From assembly GCA_016124895.1 (NCBI GenBank), contig WGMU01000036.1:1-64000 (forward strand): 64,000 bases of DNA, read 5' to 3'. Of this stretch, positions 28,037-36,169 are shown piece after piece (the first letter of the stretch is position 1; every line of letters begins with the position of its first letter). Source of the DNA: a bacterium. Lineage in GTDB: Bacteria; Planctomycetota; Planctomycetia; Planctomycetales; Planctomycetaceae. A program made the translations under genes and the position numbers. Under the pieces are notes generated by a model. It had not been told where the DNA came from. It worked only from the letters and a program-made list of their open reading frames with translations, and did no database searches.

Positions 28037-28350
28037 CAACCGAGGCCTCGAAGGCGGGAAGGACGGAGGGCAGCGAACGGCGCGGGGCCTGACAGTGTTG
28101 CAGAAATCCCACTTCGAGGGCGAGTCAGACAAGGAAAAGGGATGCCTTGCCGGCAGTTGATGAAGTGGGGCAGGGATCCTGTTTGTCGTCAACTCACAAG
28201 TCGAACTGTCAGACCGCCGGTGTGAATCTGGAACAGAAGGAAACGAAGAATGTCGATCGTTTCGCTTCGTTGCCTTCGTTCCCTTCTGTTCGGCAACGAT
28301 TTTCGCGACTCGCGGGAAGTCGAGAGGCATTCAGACCGTTTCAGGGACGG
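28037..28350. other. Gap between the long cytochrome gene and the DUF1501 gene, containing a long inverted repeat
   Basis: This 314-base gap lies upstream of the long cytochrome and downstream of the DUF1501 gene, both on the minus strand. At 28231-28248 GAACAGAAGGAAACGAAG faces its reverse complement at 28274-28291 with one mismatch in 18. The palindrome reads through as open frame but has no gene-like features. The remainder should contain the promoter of the cytochrome gene if it is not read from the upstream genes; no clear hexamers stand out. Confidence 0.6.
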
Positions 28351-29652
28351 TCATCCCCAGAGTCCCTGCAGTTGTTCTTCGGCTTTGATGCCCAGCGGAA
28401 AACTCCTGCTGTGAGAATGCTCGCCGATCCCGGCGAACTGGCGCAGGGCTTCGTGAAGATGCTCCGGCCGAATGCGGATTCCGTGCTCCGTGTCGGAGGC
28501 CAGCGTCTGCGGATTGAACGGCACGGCGAACTGTTTTTCGTCGGTCGCTCCGATGACGCGGTTCCCTTTGATGCCGGGGCCGAGAAACATGATCGAGCCG
28601 ATCGACCAGTGGTCTTTGCCGTCGCCTTTGTTGTAGTCTGGCGTGCGACCCATTTCGCTCTGAGCGATCACAACCAGCTTCTCGCGAATCTGCAGCTCCT
28701 CGGCCCGGTGCAGCACGTACGCGATGCCTTCGAGCAGTTCCGGAATCAGTTTCATCTGATCCCGGTCGTTGTTGGCGTGACTGTCGAACTGGCCAATCGT
28801 CAGGTTCGCCGAGACGCAGACGCCAGCCTTGAACGACGCCAGCGCGATCTCGGCCTGTTGCGCGAGCCGCTGTTTCGGAATGTCTTTCGGGATGTGCGGC
28901 GTCACTCGCTGCAGCGCTTTGGAGTTGACCTGCGCCGCGTACAGCATGTTCTCAGCGCGTTCCTTCCGCGGTAGCAGTGGCTGTGTCGAGTGATCTTCCC
29001 GCTGCTCGCGCAGAGCCTGTTCGATCCGGGCCAGAGCAAAGTCATCGTGATACGGCGAGCGTTCGTTGCCTTCGATCGAGTCAGCATTCGCGATTCGCTT
29101 CAGCGACGGCAGATACGGTACGCGTGACATCGCGACCAGGTTCCCCGTTGCCGAGTAATTCCCGAACGTCAGAAACGACAGCGGACATGCCGGTCCCTGA
29201 CAGGCCGCAACGAGAGCCGCAAACGTCGGGTACGCCAGGCTGTCGAGCTTCCCGGTCGCCATGTACCGCGCACCCGGCGAGTGGTTATTCACCGAGTAGT
29301 CCAGCCCGTTGAGCACCAGCAGTTCGTCCCCGAACTCCGAGTAAAAATCCTCGTTGCTCAGTCCGCCATCTTTGTGCTTCGCTGTCGGAGCAAACCGGTG
29401 GTGACCGTGCGTGAGGATGTCACCTTCTTCGTAAAGCCGGTTGATCCCACCGACTCCCTTCGGGTCCATCAGGTACGTCGTGTCCCAGCCGCCAGCCGCG
29501 TTGAACACGAGGTAGAACGGCCCGTCATAAGGCGGCAGTTCCTGCTCGTCAGCCCGCGCCGCCTCACGACCACGCAACGGAGCCGCCAGGCCGAGTCCGG
29601 CACACGCGCACCACTTCAGAAAGTCACGCCGCATTGGGAAGTCCTTACTCAT
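28351..29652 (-). CDS. DUF1501 protein with twin-arginine signal
   Basis: 433 residues. The N terminus MRRDFLKWCACAGLGLAAPL (from residue 7) is a Tat-type signal; the Cys residues make a lipoprotein reading possible but the context is not a standard lipobox. DUF1501 landmarks: NAAGGWDTTYLMDP, VLNGLDYSVNNHSPGARYMATG, VVIAQSEMGRTPDYNKGDGKDHWSIGS and a C-terminal ALRQFAGIG. The ATG lies inside the end of the upstream cytochrome gene (8-base overlap, T-ATG-AG-TAA), so translation is probably coupled. This is the second copy of a DUF1501 partner in the window and is quite divergent from the one at 16740. It may have a different redox partner specificity. Confidence 0.85.
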   Translation of the reverse strand: MSKDFPMRRDFLKWCACAGLGLAAPLRGREAARADEQELPPYDGPFYLVFNAAGGWDTTYLMDPKGVGGINRLYEEGDILTHGHHRFAPTAKHKDGGLSNEDFYSEFGDELLVLNGLDYSVNNHSPGARYMATGKLDSLAYPTFAALVAACQGPACPLSFLTFGNYSATGNLVAMSRVPYLPSLKRIANADSIEGNERSPYHDDFALARIEQALREQREDHSTQPLLPRKERAENMLYAAQVNSKALQRVTPHIPKDIPKQRLAQQAEIALASFKAGVCVSANLTIGQFDSHANNDRDQMKLIPELLEGIAYVLHRAEELQIREKLVVIAQSEMGRTPDYNKGDGKDHWSIGSIMFLGPGIKGNRVIGATDEKQFAVPFNPQTLASDTEHGIRIRPEHLHEALRQFAGIGEHSHSRSFPLGIKAEEQLQGLWG

Positions 29653-32011
29653 ACAGAAACTCGTGCTGCCGCAGCAGGTAGGTCAGGACGGCTCGCCAGG
29701 CACGGACAGTGTAGTGCGGATCGGAGACCGGGGCTTCGAGACCCTGGCGGCAGCTCCAGATCTCCTGCTGCTCGAATCGGCCACGAGCCTGCGCATCGGC
29801 GACGACTCCGGCAAACAGCTCAAACGTTCGATTGACTTCCGGCGACTGAACATCGTCGTGGCGGCCCAGCACGCGTTCGTGCAGACGGACGATTGTCTGG
29901 CGAATACGAGCGTCGGACTCGGGAGACGCTCCCGGCAGAACGTCGGGCTCAATGGCGGGAAACAGGATTCGTCGCTCGGGTGGCCGACTGAAATCGAGGG
30001 CCACGTTGCGGCACGCGACATCGTTCGCCAGCGTGCGCTGAATGGCACCCATCGCGCCGCTGGGGTCGGTTGCCCGCTCGGTGACTTCTTTGGAATCGAT
30101 CCCCCCGTAAAGCATCGCGGTCTGTTCGGTAAGGCGGCCCCAGCGCTGCTCGAACACCGCGGCGACTTTTCGCTCAAGCTGTTCAGGCGACAGCAGCCGC
30201 ACGATGCCGATGTCGTCGAGTTCGGCACGGCGCTCGGGAGTGCTCGCCACTGTGGCCAGACCATCCGCTCGGTAAAAGTCAGACAGCACCCAGTCTTTGA
30301 TCGCCGTCTTGAAGTTGAAGCCGGTCTCCGCGAAGTGCGACGCGATCGCCTGGATCTGTCGCTGCTGTTCCTGATACGCGCGGTGCTTTGCAGCGAACAG
30401 TGGGTCGTCGAGATCCTTCGGTGGTAGAAGCGGACGGCGGCCGGTCAGCAGGTAATACGCGTGCCCGACCATTGTCGCGGCGAAGCGCGGATCCTTTGTC
30501 GTCCGCTCGCCCAGCCACTGCAGCGCCCGCCAGCGTTCTTCCGCGGGCAGGTCCTCGCCTTCAAATCCAGCGTTGAACATGTCAGTAAACCAGCCGTCCT
30601 TTCGCCGTCCGTAAATGGCGAAGTTCGTATCGAACCGGAAGTAGTCCTGAAACAACCCTGCGACCGGGTCGAGCGTCCGGTGGCAGACGACGCACTCGGA
30701 CGCCTGCATCGTCGGGATCTTGAACTTCGCGGTGACGGCTGCTGCATCCGAAACCCGCGCCGCCAGTTCGAGCACGTCGACGCCCAGAAAGTGCTGATAG
30801 TACATTCGGGCGCGCAGGCGGTTGCGGTTCGTCTCAGTCGTCGGGTAGCGACTCAGATACTGGAATGTGCTGAGCAGCCCTGCGTGCGGATAGAAGCCGG
30901 TCGCCGACTCCTGATCTTCTTTCGAGTTGCGTCCCTTGAGCGCCTTCAGCCGGACCGGCACATACTCAAACGGGTCGTCAGAACGGGCGAACTGGTCCTT
31001 CACTTCGTCGAAGATGCCGTAACCGCGAGCCGTGTACGGTGAGACCATGATATAGTCCGCCGTGACGATCTCGGTGAACGGCCGGTCGTTGCGCACGATG
31101 TGCTCGATCAGCTTCAGCGGTTCGCCGAGCAGTGCTTCACGGTACTCCCTGGCCAGTTTGTAGCCGGCCTGTCGCCGCTCCTTTTCGTCGGCGATGTGGC
31201 TCAGGTCGTACTTCTGATACCAGAGCCGCGTCTTCTCGAAGTGCTCATACGAGAGCACCGTCGCGTCGGCATTTCCATCGATGCCCAGAGTCAGGAAGAT
31301 GTCGTTAAAGCCTTCGCGCAGCCGGTCGAGGAAAGCCTCCTCTGTCAGCACGTCGTCGAGGATTTCAGAGACGGTCGGCAATCCGCCCCGAGTGACCGCG
31401 GCCAGTTCCGCGTCTGTCGGCAGCCGACCCGCCAGTGACAGTGTGGCGCGTCGCAGCAGTCGCCGATCGTCGAGCATGACCACGCCGTCGAAGAACGGTG
31501 GTTCGTCTGGATCGGCGATTGGCTGATGACTCGGCACGGTTTGAGGTTCACTTACACGCCGGACGAACTCGGCCAGAATGCGATACCCGGTCGAATCCGG
31601 TTTCAGCACCTGTTTGCCGCCGTGATCAAGCCCGCCCGCAACTTTGATCAGCAGTAGCGGCCGACCGTCTGCCTTGTCCGACTGCAACCGCGCGAGTCGC
31701 ACAAACGCATCCCGGTTCTGCTGCAGCAGTTTGTCCCGATCGGTTTCCGAAGCCCGACTCAGGTCCTGCAGGACGAGCCGCGAGGCTTCCGCGTCGCCGC
31801 CCGTCTTGTGGCACTTGACGCATTCCAGTGCCGCGACTTTGGGCCAGACTTCGCCGGCAAACCACGAAACAACGGCGGCGCTGCAGCCGGTTCCGGGGCA
31901 GGGCGAGTCGTCTGCCACCGACAACTCGGCGGACGAAAACAAAACGGCCAGACTCATCAGCGTCACAACGCCGAACGCCAACCGGTTGAATAACTGACCC
32001 CGCATGCTCAT
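29645..32011 (-). CDS. Planctomycete cytochrome C-like protein (DUF1549-like N-terminal part, DUF1588-like centre)
   Basis: 789 residues from the ATG at 32011, which gives a signal segment (FGVVTLMSLAVLFSSAELSVA); the open frame extends 39 codons upstream. Haem motifs CVKCH at residues 64-68 and CVVCH at 440-444 are visible. LLRRATLSLAGRLPTDAEL resembles the start of DUF1549. The segment around GFYPHAGLLSTFQYLSRYPTTETNRNRLRARMY and ECVVCHRTLDPVAGLFQDY resembles DUF1588. The C-terminal 300 residues are not recognised but end in LTYLLRQHEFLYE, similar to the DUF1553 terminus. It is therefore a mixed or divergent member of the group. It is overlapped by the DUF1501 gene, its likely partner. Confidence 0.75.
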   Translation of the reverse strand: MSMRGQLFNRLAFGVVTLMSLAVLFSSAELSVADDSPCPGTGCSAAVVSWFAGEVWPKVAALECVKCHKTGGDAEASRLVLQDLSRASETDRDKLLQQNRDAFVRLARLQSDKADGRPLLLIKVAGGLDHGGKQVLKPDSTGYRILAEFVRRVSEPQTVPSHQPIADPDEPPFFDGVVMLDDRRLLRRATLSLAGRLPTDAELAAVTRGGLPTVSEILDDVLTEEAFLDRLREGFNDIFLTLGIDGNADATVLSYEHFEKTRLWYQKYDLSHIADEKERRQAGYKLAREYREALLGEPLKLIEHIVRNDRPFTEIVTADYIMVSPYTARGYGIFDEVKDQFARSDDPFEYVPVRLKALKGRNSKEDQESATGFYPHAGLLSTFQYLSRYPTTETNRNRLRARMYYQHFLGVDVLELAARVSDAAAVTAKFKIPTMQASECVVCHRTLDPVAGLFQDYFRFDTNFAIYGRRKDGWFTDMFNAGFEGEDLPAEERWRALQWLGERTTKDPRFAATMVGHAYYLLTGRRPLLPPKDLDDPLFAAKHRAYQEQQRQIQAIASHFAETGFNFKTAIKDWVLSDFYRADGLATVASTPERRAELDDIGIVRLLSPEQLERKVAAVFEQRWGRLTEQTAMLYGGIDSKEVTERATDPSGAMGAIQRTLANDVACRNVALDFSRPPERRILFPAIEPDVLPGASPESDARIRQTIVRLHERVLGRHDDVQSPEVNRTFELFAGVVADAQARGRFEQQEIWSCRQGLEAPVSDPHYTVRAWRAVLTYLLRQHEFLYE

Positions 32012-32216
32012 GGAGGCGGACTTCTGTTCGAGGCCACTCAGCGGACGCGGCAACCATTGGCCGCGGTCCCGATAACGGCGGCTGGCAATCTCAAGTGACC
32101 GACAGTTCGGTCGTCCCGGAATTATCACATCCTGCCCTCGCTTCCGGCTATGTCACCCGAGTCGGTTTCCCGGTTGATCATGCGGAATCGCAGATTCGCG
32201 GGCCGGACCGGGAATC

Positions 32217-32248
32217 GCAGGCCGGACCGAGTGCAGCGAGTTCCGGCA
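32217..32248. repeat. Intergenic repeat, copy 2 (shared with 10923)
   Basis: A 32-base unit nearly identical to that at 10923-10954 (difference only at the central GCGCT/GTGCA bases). A partial copy, GGGCCGGACCGG, lies just upstream near 32200. It occupies the gap between the sugar isomerase stop (32312) and the cytochrome start (32011), both genes on the minus strand. The rest of that 300-base gap shows no gene. Confidence 0.65.
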
Positions 32249-32311
32249 GATTGTCGACCTCGATCTTTCATGCTCCGGAACTTACTGCGCTCGGTCGGCC
32301 TACGGAATTAT

Positions 32312-33232
32312 TTATCCGACGATGAAGTTCCGCAGAAACGTGTGACTCTGGAACAGCGAGGCCTTGCGGTTGTCGAGCGAGCTTTCGTACGCACGGTCTT
32401 CGACCTCGACACAGACCGGTCCGCTGTAGCCGCTGTCGGTCAGGACCGAGCAGAACTGACCCCAGTCGATGTCGCCCATGCCGGGCAGCTTCGGCGTGTG
32501 GTACTCGGCGGGGTGAGCCATGATGCCCACCTGGTCGAGCCTGTGCCGGTCGATGCGGACATCTTTCGCGTGAACGTGGAACAGCTTGTCGGCGAAGTCC
32601 CGCATCGGCGCCAGGTAGTCCATGTGCTGCCACACCATGTGCGACGGATCGTAATTCAGTCCGAAGTGGTCGCTGGGAATGTCGTTGAACATGCGGGTCC
32701 AGATCGCTGGCGTTGTTGCTAGATTCTTTCCACCCGGCCACTCGTCCGCCGTAAAGCTCATCGGGCAGTTTTCGATGCCGACGCGCACGCCGTGATCTTC
32801 CGCGTGTTTGATCAACGGCTTCCAGACTTCCAGGAACCGCGACCAGTTATCGTCGACGGAAAGCTTCCAGTCGCGACCGACAAACGTATTCATCTGGTTG
32901 ATGCCCAGCAGCGCCGCCGCTTCGATCACTTTGCGGATATGAGCGATCGCCGTTTCCGACTCTTCTGCATTCGGCGCGAGTGGATTGGGATAATACCCCA
33001 GCCCGCTGATCGCAACGCCCGAGTCTTCGACAACTGCTCGAACGTCATCCGCCTGAGCTGCCGAGAAATCCGAGACGTCAATATGTGTCACCCCCGCATA
33101 TCGCCGCTCAGCCTTGCTGACCGGCCAGCAGCAGACCTCAACGCACGAGTACCCGGTCTGCCCGGCGAACTTCATCACGTCTGCAAAACCAACTTCCGGC
33201 AGTATCGCACTCACAAACCCAAGCCGCATCAT
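32312..33232 (-). CDS. Sugar phosphate isomerase/epimerase (AP endonuclease 2-type TIM barrel)
   Basis: 306 residues of the xylose isomerase-like TIM-barrel superfamily. It begins [32 protein letters not shown] in the usual style. Metal-site residues are suggested by IENCP (about residue 153), [13 protein letters not shown] (Asp and His, about 194-206), HVHAKD (about 221-226) and [11 protein letters not shown] at the end. Such enzymes isomerise or epimerise sugars, inosose or hydroxypyruvate and use a divalent metal. There is no signal peptide, so it is cytoplasmic. Two Met codons start the frame (33232, 33229). It is divergent from the HEAT lipoprotein. Confidence 0.85.
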   Translation of the reverse strand: MMRLGFVSAILPEVGFADVMKFAGQTGYSCVEVCCWPVSKAERRYAGVTHIDVSDFSAAQADDVRAVVEDSGVAISGLGYYPNPLAPNAEESETAIAHIRKVIEAAALLGINQMNTFVGRDWKLSVDDNWSRFLEVWKPLIKHAEDHGVRVGIENCPMSFTADEWPGGKNLATTPAIWTRMFNDIPSDHFGLNYDPSHMVWQHMDYLAPMRDFADKLFHVHAKDVRIDRHRLDQVGIMAHPAEYHTPKLPGMGDIDWGQFCSVLTDSGYSGPVCVEVEDRAYESSLDNRKASLFQSHTFLRNFIVG

Positions 33233-33483
33233 CGCAGAGTCTCCATTGACCAGTGTCCGGCATCGTTTCCGCGTTGCAGTTCAGCTTTTCGCCGCAACCT
33301 CCGCAAGTCGATCCCGGTTTGACGTGGAGTGACCCGCCACTTGCGGCTGATTCCCCTCTGCGTGACCCTGATCTGGAATGGTGCGCTTATGATGCGAATG
33401 AAGGCGCTGAGTCTGTTAATCTGCCGAGCCACTCTCTGACGATGCATGCAAGTGTCGAGCAATCCGGCATGCTGACTCTGGCC

Positions 33484-34485
33484 ATGGATAATGCGATGAT
33501 CAAAGACCTGCTTCTGACGATGCTGGCGGTCGCGCTCGCTGGCTGCTCAAGTCAGTCGGTGCCGGAACCGTCCGCGGCCTCGACCGAATCAGAATCGTAT
33601 TCTGCAACGGACACGCAACGTCCTGACGCTCAGCAATTCGCCTCGACTGAACCGCCGGTTGCGGAACCGGAAGCGCCAGATGTTTCTGAAACAGTTGTCG
33701 AACACCGCGACAACAAAACGGAGTCGCCCGCATCAGACGTCACGGAAAAACAGCCACAACTCACCGAAGTGCAAAAGCGAGAGGCTTCCATGAAACGTCT
33801 CGACGAGCTGTACCGGACGATTCAGGACGTCGATGACATCGGGGCCTCGGTCGAAGCCATTTCTCAACTCACAGAGGAGGCAACCGTGGAATGGTTGCCG
33901 ACTCTGCACGAATGGCTGGCACATCCGGACGATTTTTATCTGCGTGAGGCGGCAGCGTCGGCCGTCATCCGGCTGGAGAGTTTCAAATGCCTGCCGAGGC
34001 TGCTGCACGCTGCGCATCTCGGGAGAAGTGAGGGGCACGACAACGACGGTTTGCAGACAGAGATCGTCGGCGTTGTCGAGTCGGCTCCTGAGGAGGCCCG
34101 GACTTATCTGCTCAAACTGGCTGATTCAAAGAACGCTGAGGACCGCAGGGATGCCGCCTGGCTGCTGGGTTTTATTCACGAGCGGATTGAGCCCGATGCC
34201 CTGATCCGCCTGTCGTCCGACAGTTCGCCCAGAGTCCGCAGTGCCGCCTGTGGCTCACTGTCATCTTTCAAGGGACAGGCCGGCGTCTTCGAGGCACTCA
34301 GCCAGCGAGTCTCGGACCCTGATGAACAGGTCCGCGTTTCGTCAGTGAGTGCTCTTGGATACCTGGGTGACAAGCAAGCCTTGCCGCTCCTGCGGCCACT
34401 CCTGGAAAATGCCACGCCCCGGGTGAAGTCCTTTCTGCAGTCGGCGATCAAAAAGCTTGAGAACCCGGAAGGCAAATCGTCCTGA
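33484..34485 (+). CDS. HEAT-repeat lipoprotein
   Basis: About 333 residues. The N terminus from the second Met (33496), MIKDLLLTMLAVALAGCSS, is a lipoprotein signal with lipobox LAGC; either Met is possible and the upstream open frame to 33253 lacks signal features. A low-complexity Ser/Glu/Pro/Thr linker covers about residues 25-100. The rest consists of HEAT/PBS-lyase-like helical repeats: YLREAAASAVIRLESFKCLPRLLHA, EDRRDAAWLLGFIHER, SPRVRSAACGSLSSFKGQAGVFEALSQ and DEQVRVSSVSALGYLGDKQALPLLRPLL. It is probably a membrane-anchored scaffold on the periplasmic side; partner unknown. Confidence 0.75.
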   Translation: MDNAMIKDLLLTMLAVALAGCSSQSVPEPSAASTESESYSATDTQRPDAQQFASTEPPVAEPEAPDVSETVVEHRDNKTESPASDVTEKQPQLTEVQKREASMKRLDELYRTIQDVDDIGASVEAISQLTEEATVEWLPTLHEWLAHPDDFYLREAAASAVIRLESFKCLPRLLHAAHLGRSEGHDNDGLQTEIVGVVESAPEEARTYLLKLADSKNAEDRRDAAWLLGFIHERIEPDALIRLSSDSSPRVRSAACGSLSSFKGQAGVFEALSQRVSDPDEQVRVSSVSALGYLGDKQALPLLRPLLENATPRVKSFLQSAIKKLENPEGKSS

Positions 34486-34956
34486 CGAGGCTGCGAGTTC
34501 GGCTGGATCACTTGATAAGTCGCCCCGCACACAGAAAGCGCCTTACGCCTTCGGCGTATGGCAGCAGCACCGAGGGGCATCGAACGCTGAGCATCGTGCC
34601 GCATCCGAGCGGCAGGTGAACTGCGGCTTCCCGGTCCTCATGCCGCGACGCTGACGTTCCGCTGACCGGAAGTCACAAACGCAGTCCCGCACGCGGCTGG
34701 CCCGGCGACGCAGCGGTCCATATTGAGGTGGATCCGCGAAGAACCTAGATTCAGGCAGCTCTGTGCCCGGTGCTCTGAGTGAGCTTTTCGAGATGGTTTC
34801 CGTGGTCGTCCTGACGGACCAGGTTCCGGCCGTGGAATTCGCAAGCCTTGGTCAACAGAGCAGTCCGGAGCCCGAACTGTCAGGCACATGTCGGGCTTCG
34901 CTGTGCAGGCCTGTCCACTCCGGCTGTTCCGTGATTTGCGCGAAAAGGAAGTCGCC
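34486..34956. other. 470-base gap without a recognisable gene
   Basis: Between the HEAT lipoprotein and the small membrane protein. A short hairpin TACGC-CTTCG-GCGTA (34544-34558) lies about 60 bases past the lipoprotein stop and could act as a transcript end, although no T-run follows. Short frames in the gap show no domains. The promoter of the 34957 gene is presumably near the 3' end of the gap, but I cannot point to it. Confidence 0.4.
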
Positions 34957-35265
34957 ATGCGTCTGTCGAGACTGATTCATTCGATGTCATTTGCTTTGGG
35001 CACAGTTCTCGTGCTGAGCGGCGTGCTGTTTCTGCTCACCGACAAGATCGTCATCTATCCGAGCAAGTTGTCTCTGCCACTGCTGAGCCTTAACAGCGTC
35101 GAGCAGCAAGGCTTCAACGCTTTGCACCAGATTCGTGGACTGGAGCCACGCCAGGCTGTCAGCCCGCCGGCCTGGGCGAGCTGGACGCTGGGAGCCACCG
35201 GCCTGCTGATCTGCTTTCTCTCCGGCTCCGGCATCTGGACTCAGACTCAGTCACGCCAGAAATGA
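34957..35265 (+). CDS. Small two-span membrane protein of unknown function
   Basis: 102 residues from the ATG at 34957, which has AAGGAA upstream. Two hydrophobic segments are visible, SMSFALGTVLVLSGVLFLLT (about residues 9-28) and WTLGATGLLICFLSGSGIW (about 76-94), separated by a loop of about 45 residues with VEQQGFNALHQIRGLEP. I recognise no family. The gene is followed after 76 bases by another small exported protein gene on the same strand, with which it may be cotranscribed. Confidence 0.55.
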   Translation: MRLSRLIHSMSFALGTVLVLSGVLFLLTDKIVIYPSKLSLPLLSLNSVEQQGFNALHQIRGLEPRQAVSPPAWASWTLGATGLLICFLSGSGIWTQTQSRQK

Positions 35266-35341
35266 ACTCTGTGTTGGGAGTCCGGTTGTTGATGACATTA
35301 ACGCCAGGCCACTCGGCCGAGTTACACGTCAGGAGTCACGG

Positions 35342-36091
35342 ATGAATCGCAACCGCCGTTTGATCGGGCTGGCAGTTGCCGCACTGACTGTTGTCAGTTC
35401 TGCCGTCGTGATAATGACGGGCTCTTCCGGCGGGAAGGCCGCTTCGGCTCCTGTCGTCCGTTTCTGGAAAGCTCCGCCAGGCAAGCCGTACTGGCGGGAC
35501 GACGGGTTCGGTCCCTACGCCGCTTCCTGGCCGGTTTATGCTGTGATCGTCAGGTACGCGCCGGACGCTTCCGGAGTTGAGCACGTTGCTGCGATGACAG
35601 ACTCGACACTGTTTCTGATGTCCGGTCCCCGCCTGACGGAATCGAATCTGCTGGAATCGCTGCCATCGACGGCTCGGTTTGCAACAGACTGCCACAGCGA
35701 TGCTCGACTGCGCTGGGTCTGTTTTGGAACGGACCCAGCGTACGCTCGGCTTGTACTCGTGGAAGCGACCGGGGGGAGCTGTGGCGATCGCGTTCGCATC
35801 TTCGATCACGCTGTCGCGTACGACTCGCCGCACGTTGACGATTCGGCATTTCAGCACCACACGTTTTCGGAAGAATTCACGCGTGGATGCATTAATTCGC
35901 CGCTGATTGCTGATGTGGACGGTGATGGCCTGCCCGAACTGCTTGTCAATGAACTGCTGCGCTGGGGCGATTCACATGCGACGTCGGAATACGGATACCG
36001 CATCATCAAACTGACGGAGAACGGCTTCGCTGTTGCGGGAGACCTTGACGAAGCCCGGCTCAAAAGCATCGGTCACGTTGAAAAGCTCTGA
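35342..36091 (+). CDS. Exported or membrane-anchored protein with a single FG-GAP-like motif
   Basis: 249 residues. An N-terminal hydrophobic segment (LIGLAVAALTVVSSAVVIMTG) acts as signal peptide or anchor. The middle shows no known domain; residues about 178-190 read PLIADVDGDGLPELLVN, a VCBS/FG-GAP calcium-binding loop like those in the lactonase gene at 1600, and the region before it has several Cys (TDCHSD, WVCFG, GSCGD, RGCINS) that could form disulfides. The ATG has GGAG 8 bases upstream. Function unknown; a one-repeat remnant of a VCBS propeller is one reading. Confidence 0.6.
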   Translation: MNRNRRLIGLAVAALTVVSSAVVIMTGSSGGKAASAPVVRFWKAPPGKPYWRDDGFGPYAASWPVYAVIVRYAPDASGVEHVAAMTDSTLFLMSGPRLTESNLLESLPSTARFATDCHSDARLRWVCFGTDPAYARLVLVEATGGSCGDRVRIFDHAVAYDSPHVDDSAFQHHTFSEEFTRGCINSPLIADVDGDGLPELLVNELLRWGDSHATSEYGYRIIKLTENGFAVAGDLDEARLKSIGHVEKL

Positions 36092-36169
36092 GTCTTCGGC
36101 GCGGCACAGAGTGGGCCGTTCGTCGAAACAAAAGCTGCGGCACCTCAACGCGAGAGGGATCGGTAGCGC

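Noticed and set aside
28037-28330. Upstream extension of the long cytochrome gene by 98 codons
   Set aside because: The extension reads through a palindromic repeat and would bury the signal peptide; the ATG at 28036 is preferred.
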